Made by a program: the position numbers and the translations under genes
Assembly: GCA_018056405.1 (NCBI GenBank)
Contig: JAGPFT010000008.1
Coordinates: 1-18,301 of the forward strand
Length of the DNA stretch: 18,301 nt
Reading direction: 5' to 3'
DNA from: Anaerolineae bacterium
Lineage (GTDB): Bacteria > Chloroflexota > Anaerolineae > Aggregatilineales > Aggregatilineaceae
Shown here: one piece after another, positions 15,928 to 18,301 of the stretch
Layout: the number at the start of each line of letters is the position of its first letter
Position numbering within the stretch: the first letter of the stretch is position 1
Notes under the pieces: model-generated
Told to the model about the DNA's origin: nothing
The model's database searches: none
The model's input: the letters and a program-made list of their open reading frames with translations, nothing else

Positions 15928-16039
15928 CCCCTCACCTCAGCGCTGCGCGCCCCCCCTCTCCCTCAATGGGGCGAGGGGAAAACCCTGCTGCTCTTCCCTT
16001 CTCCCCTCAGAGGGAGAAGGGAGCAGGGGTTGAGGGGGG
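15928..16039. repeat. GC-rich nested inverted repeat, copy 3, in the operon leader
   Basis: CCCCTCACCTCAGC at the left is mirrored by GCAGGGGTTGAGGGG at the right. Inside are CCCTCTCCCTCA...GGGGCGAGGGG and the hairpin TTCCCTTCTCCC/GGGAGAAGGGA. It lies between the proposed promoter (about 16144-16172) and the first gene, so it would be in the 5' leader of the operon mRNA as a large stem. No U-run follows on the - strand. It may act as an attenuating or stabilising structure. Confidence 0.72.
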
Positions 16040-16093
16040 CTTTTCAAAGGTCTCTTATGGAGGACACCCCCCCCAATGCGAGTCTGCCACATG

Positions 16094-16119
16094 TGAAAGT
16101 TGGCACGCGCGAAGTTTCA
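16094..16119. promoter_or_regulatory. Candidate operator: 26-bp imperfect palindrome near the catabolic operon start
   Basis: TGAAAGTT and AAGTTTCA form the outer arms of a 26-base dyad; 10 of 13 half-site positions pair. It lies about 18-43 bases downstream of the predicted transcription start on the - strand, a place where a bound repressor would block elongation or promoter clearance. SorC-family proteins bind as oligomers to such dyads, so the divergently transcribed regulator is the natural candidate. Prediction only. Confidence 0.45.
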
Positions 16120-16143
16120 TGCACTGGATGGGTATTTTTTCAA

Positions 16144-16172
16144 AACTTATCACAGGTTGCAGTATTTGTCAA
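16144..16172 (-). promoter_or_regulatory. Sigma-70-type promoter for the catabolic operon
   Basis: Reading the - strand: TTGACA (16172-16167, a perfect -35), a 17-base spacer, then TAAGTT (16149-16144) preceded by TGA, giving an extended TGn -10. The -10 hexamer itself is only a fair match. Predicted start of transcription is near 16137, leaving a leader of about 250 bases before the phosphatase gene. GGTTG/CAACC (16155-16174) forms a small dyad across the -35 region. Confidence 0.6.
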
Positions 16173-16211
16173 CCGACTCTTCCTTGAGACAGCGCCCCTC
16201 ATGCGCTTTGA

Positions 16212-16223
16212 CGATCATGATCG
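16212..16223. promoter_or_regulatory. Perfect 12-bp palindrome upstream of the operon promoter
   Basis: CGATCATGATCG is fully self-complementary and ends about 40 bases upstream of the -35 of the - strand promoter. This is a plausible activator or repressor site, but short palindromes arise by chance, so it is tentative. Confidence 0.3.
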
Positions 16224-16230
16224 GTAGACG

Positions 16231-16265
16231 CTTGTAGAGGCGGGTTTGCAAACCCGCCCTACAAG
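16231..16265. repeat. Short palindromic intergenic repeat (GCGGGTTTGCAAACCCGC core)
   Basis: CTTGTAGAGGCGGGTTTG is mirrored by CAAACCCGCCCTACAAG with a single-base bulge. Palindromes with this core and TAGGGGCGGGTTT-like arms are, as I recall, scattered between genes in many bacterial genomes. Such elements usually mark miniature mobile or REP-like sequences. A partial half copy (TAGAGGCGGGG) occurs at about 16467. Confidence 0.7.
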
Positions 16266-16521
16266 ACATTTGCGCGTATTACCCGCCTTGAATGTCAAAT
16301 TCTCATTAGGGGCCGCTCAACGGCTGTCAGCGAGCGAGGGCAGGAGGGGAATGGAAAGAGAAGGCGCCGGCTTTGTTCCCCGGCGGCTCCTGGCGCTTTG
16401 CCTTCAAGGCAGGCAGCCCGGCACCGCCTTGCTTGACAGTTCTTGCGAAGGATGATAGATTTCTCATAGAGGCGGGGTAGATGTCATGGATGTCAGGGTG
16501 CGCCTGGGTTTCGGGGCGAGA

Positions 16522-16577
16522 TCTCTGAACCGCAGAGAAGTTTGAGGAGAACCACGAATATACCAGTCTCTGCGTTC
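16522..16577. repeat. Inverted repeat with GAACCGCAGAGA/TCTCTGCGTTC arms
   Basis: GAACCGCAGAGA (16527-16538) is mirrored by TCTCTGCGTTC (16567-16577) with one unpaired base; 28 bases lie between. A smaller TCTCTG/CAGAGA hairpin (16522-16538) overlaps the left arm. It resembles, from memory, the ACCACAGAGA-type intergenic repeats of several phyla. Function unknown. Confidence 0.45.
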
Positions 16578-16630
16578 TTCCCATCTCTGCAGGGAGGCGC
16601 CCTCCTAATCTGAATGCCCCCTGCCTCAGC

Positions 16631-16653
16631 GTCAGACAAGAGGTCAGACAAGA
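16631..16653 (+). repeat. Tandem direct repeat, 2 x 12 bases
   Basis: GTCAGACAAGA occurs twice with one base between the copies (16631-16641 and 16643-16653), a spacing of 12 bases or roughly one helical turn. It lies about 240 bases upstream of the regulator promoter. It could be a direct-repeat protein site or a replication slip product. Confidence 0.45.
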
Positions 16654-16715
16654 TGGCATTAGGAGAGTTCAAAGGGTGTGTGCAAAACCTGTCAGGCAAC
16701 AGGGTCGCGCTCCTT

Positions 16716-16811
16716 AGCCTCACCCCTGCTCGACGCTGGTGCGCCTCGCCGCCCCCTCTCCACGACGTGGAGAGGAGGCAAGCCAGGCGCAGCGAGGCCG
16801 GGGGTGAGGCT
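16716..16811. repeat. Nested palindromic repeat, copy 4, upstream of the regulator
   Basis: Perfect 11-base terminal arms AGCCTCACCCC (16716-16726) and GGGGTGAGGCT (16801-16811) enclose a second pair, GCCTCGC/GCGAGGC (16743-16749, 16792-16798). A central hairpin CTCTCCAC-GAC-GTGGAGAG lies at 16756-16774. The three-tier cruciform suggests a mobile REP/MITE-like unit of the same general class as copies 1-3, though the sequences differ. Confidence 0.75.
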
Positions 16812-16870
16812 ACTGCCAGCGTCACACGTATCACTGATAACCTTTGCACGCACCCAGTTCAAACTGAGGC

Positions 16871-16899
16871 TGCTGAACGGCGGTGGCACCTGATATAAT
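16871..16899 (+). promoter_or_regulatory. Extended -10 promoter of the SorC regulator gene
   Basis: TGATATAAT (16891-16899) gives a perfect TATAAT with a TGn extension. At 17 bases upstream the -35 position reads TGCTGA, a poor match, which is common with extended -10 promoters. Predicted start of transcription is near 16906, leaving a leader of about 58 bases before the ATG. Confidence 0.65.
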
Positions 16900-16925
16900 T
16901 GCCCAAGAATGCTGATATGAGCCTA

Positions 16926-16945
16926 GGATCGCAGTCTGGCGATCC
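16926..16945. promoter_or_regulatory. Candidate operator: GGATCGC-N6-GCGATCC dyad in the regulator leader
   Basis: Perfect 7-base arms with a 6-base spacer lie about 20 bases downstream of the predicted regulator start site. It may be an autoregulatory binding site or a leader hairpin. It does not share sequence with the dyad near the operon promoter, so both cannot easily be one motif. Confidence 0.45.
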
Positions 16946-16963
16946 ATTACTGGCAGGTTCCCC

Positions 16964-17923
16964 ATGTATCAACGCGACGAATTGCTGGCGACCGTGGCTA
17001 GTCTCTACTACCAGCTCCATATTAGCCAGAGTGACATCGCCGCTCGCCTCGATGTCTCCTCGTCTACGGTCTCCCGACTGTTAAAGGAAGCTCACCAGAA
17101 GGGGATCGTCGAGATTCAGATTCGGGTGCCCACGCCGCGCGATTTCGAGCTGGAGCAGCAGCTTATCAAGCGTTTCGGGCTGAAGGATGCCTACGTCCTG
17201 AAAACCTCGCCCGACCAAACCAACGAAAACCTGCTCGGCGCCATCGGACGACTCGCGGCCACCTGTATCGGACGGGTCATCGAGGGTCTGCCGCCGGGAT
17301 CGTCCATTGGCGTCGCCTGGGGGACGGGCGTCCACGCGGCGGTGAGCGCTCTGCCCGATCATTACGCCCAGAACATTGATGTCGTCCAGCTTTTGGGCGG
17401 CGTTGGGGCGTTGGCCATTGACAGCCCTGACCTGGCCCGCATGGTGGCTCAGAAGTTGGGCGGGCGGCATTACGATCTCCACGCACCCGTCCTGGTCGAG
17501 TATCCGGAGTCGCGTGAGGTGTTGATGCACGAATCGGCCTTTCGCGAGGCCATCCTCAGGGCCAGGTCCGTTGATGTGGCGATCACAGGCATCGGCACGG
17601 TGCAAGATGAGGCTTCCAGCTTCTTGCGCGCGGGCTTGCTGTCGCGCAGCGATTTGAGCAAGCTGCGCTCGGAGGGCATCGTCGGCGAAATGTGCGGGCG
17701 GTTCTTCGATCTTGAGGGGCGCTGCAACGAGTTTGAGATCAACAAACGCATCATTGGCATTGATCTGGAAGACCTGCGGCATATTCCCCAGTCGTTCGCC
17801 ATCGCTCACGGTCTGTTGAAAGTCGAGGCCATCCTGGGGGCGCTGCGCGGGCATTATATGAAGGTGCTCGCCACCGATGACCTGACGGCCAGGGCCTTGC
17901 TCGACCTGGCCGGCCCCACTTAA
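16964..17923 (+). CDS. SorC/DeoR-family transcriptional regulator (sugar/polyol-responsive)
   Basis: A 319-residue DNA-binding protein. The N-terminal helix-turn-helix lies at about 20-41 (ISQSDIAARLDVSSSTVSRL, then LKEAHQKGIVEI). The rest is the SorC sugar-binding domain, a Rossmann-like effector fold: GVAWGTGVHAAV (116-127), VVQLLGGVGA (140-149), GRHYDLHAPVLVEY (167-180) and AITGIGTV (206-213). Members of this family (SorC, CggR, EryD) sense phosphorylated sugars or polyols and control the adjacent catabolic genes. It is transcribed away from the operon, with promoters for both in the same intergenic region, and is followed by the RpiB-like gene. The ATG at 16964 is the first start in frame with the HTH; its ribosome site is weak, which suits a low-level regulator. 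Most likely it represses or activates the - strand operon. Effector unknown. Confidence 0.9.
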   Translation: MYQRDELLATVASLYYQLHISQSDIAARLDVSSSTVSRLLKEAHQKGIVEIQIRVPTPRDFELEQQLIKRFGLKDAYVLKTSPDQTNENLLGAIGRLAATCIGRVIEGLPPGSSIGVAWGTGVHAAVSALPDHYAQNIDVVQLLGGVGALAIDSPDLARMVAQKLGGRHYDLHAPVLVEYPESREVLMHESAFREAILRARSVDVAITGIGTVQDEASSFLRAGLLSRSDLSKLRSEGIVGEMCGRFFDLEGRCNEFEINKRIIGIDLEDLRHIPQSFAIAHGLLKVEAILGALRGHYMKVLATDDLTARALLDLAGPT

Positions 17924-18005
17924 TGGCCGCGTTGCTGGGCGGCGGCAGGGCGCGGAGGACGTTTCATGAGCTTACGCATCGAGGAGAGGTGGAGGAGACG
18001 CACCC

Positions 18006-18301
18006 ATGAGAATTGCTGTGGGCAGTGATGATGCCGGTGAAGCGCTTCTGGCCGTCGTCAGCGCTTACATTCGCCAGGCACACCCTGAGATTGAGATCGT
18101 TGATCTGAGCGCGCCTGCCGCTAACCGTGTGGAATACTATCCCGACGTGGCCGAACGTGTGGCAGTGGCCGTAGCCCAGGAAGGCTTTGATCGCGGCATT
18201 CTGATCTGCGGGACGGGCATTGGCATGGCCATCACCGCCTGCAAGGTGCCGGGCGTTCGCGCCGCGCTGTGCCACGACACGTATTCCGCTGAGCGCGCCC
18301 G
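18006..18301 (+). CDS. RpiB/LacA-family sugar-phosphate isomerase, N-terminal part (truncated by window)
   Basis: The first 98 codons of a cytoplasmic aldose-ketose phosphate isomerase; the full family length is about 150. It starts MRIAVGSDDAG and has EYYPDVAERVAVAVAQ, then the active-site GILICGTGIGMAI with the catalytic C68, and VRAALCHDTYSAERAR. Classical RpiB has GSDHAG and IAANK; here the His is Asp (D9) and Asn is Cys (ITACK). These changes argue against plain ribose-5-phosphate isomerase and favour a substrate-shifted relative such as the tetrulose-phosphate isomerases (EryI/DerI) of tetritol pathways. GGAGG lies about 12 bases before the ATG. It is 82 bases after the regulator gene, probably in the same transcript. 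Confidence 0.88.
   Translation, partial: MRIAVGSDDAGEALLAVVSAYIRQAHPEIEIVDLSAPAANRVEYYPDVAERVAVAVAQEGFDRGILICGTGIGMAITACKVPGVRAALCHDTYSAERA

Larger units (their letters stand above)
16040..16890. other. Long non-coding regulatory/intergenic stretch
   Basis: No convincing gene is seen on either strand between the repeat copy 3 and the regulator promoter. The open frames here are short, lack good ribosome sites, read through inverted repeats and give compositions rich in Arg, Pro and Ser without motifs. What the stretch does hold is a - strand promoter, several palindromes, a short tandem repeat and another nested repeat, each listed separately. Confidence 0.6.

Noticed and set aside
16231..16265. 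Palindrome considered as an intrinsic terminator
   Set aside because: No T-run follows on either strand and no gene ends near it; it fits a dispersed palindromic repeat better.
16327..16849. Short open frames on both strands in the long intergenic region
   Set aside because: They read through inverted repeats, lack ribosome sites and motifs, and have skewed composition; no support for a real protein.

Overview
The window looks like a piece of chromosome from a GC-rich member of the Chloroflexota, probably Anaerolineae-like. I infer this from composition, from Pro/Thr (PTPTP) linkers in exported proteins, from the style of the ABC transporter genes and from the GC-rich nested inverted repeats between genes. 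No rRNA, tRNA, CRISPR array, transposase or phage gene was seen, so the lineage call is moderate in confidence.

Left part (1-2804, + strand): the last 77 codons of a sensor histidine kinase, then three tightly packed genes for a type IV pilus or type II secretion-like machine: a prepilin peptidase, a PilN-like protein and a PilO-like protein. Successive genes overlap by 4 bases or lie about 10 bases apart. The PilO-like protein carries an extra C-terminal galactose-binding-like beta-sandwich behind a Pro/Thr linker.

Middle part (3039-15884, - strand): a long ten-gene catabolic operon. In transcription order it encodes a HAD-IIA sugar-phosphate phosphatase, a secreted solute-binding protein, two MalF/MalG-type permeases, two different MalK/UgpC-type ATPases, an FGGY kinase, an sn-glycerol-1-phosphate dehydrogenase-like (AraM/EgsA) enzyme, a FAD-dependent GlpD-like dehydrogenase and a second FGGY kinase. 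The binding protein resembles the polyol-binding (MtlE/SmoE) group.

Right part (15885-18301): a regulatory region of about 1 kb with two divergent promoters, several palindromes and two GC-rich nested repeats. It is followed on the + strand by a SorC-family regulator and a truncated RpiB/LacA-family isomerase.

Taken together this is a polyol uptake and breakdown locus: import, phosphorylation by an FGGY kinase, oxidation by a flavin- or NAD-linked dehydrogenase, and isomerisation by the RpiB-like enzyme, under a SorC-type switch. FGGY kinase + GlpD-like oxidase + SorC regulator + RpiB-like isomerase is the same class of parts as the erythritol (ery) operons. The AraL/AraM/AraNPQ-like parts echo the Bacillus arabinose operon. 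The true substrate cannot be read from sequence; glycerol, a tetritol or a pentitol are the candidates. The oddest molecular features are the paired ATPases, both with Glu in place of the Q-loop Gln and with non-standard signature motifs, the side-by-side enzymes of opposite glycerophosphate stereochemistry, and the His-to-Asp change in the RpiB-like protein.
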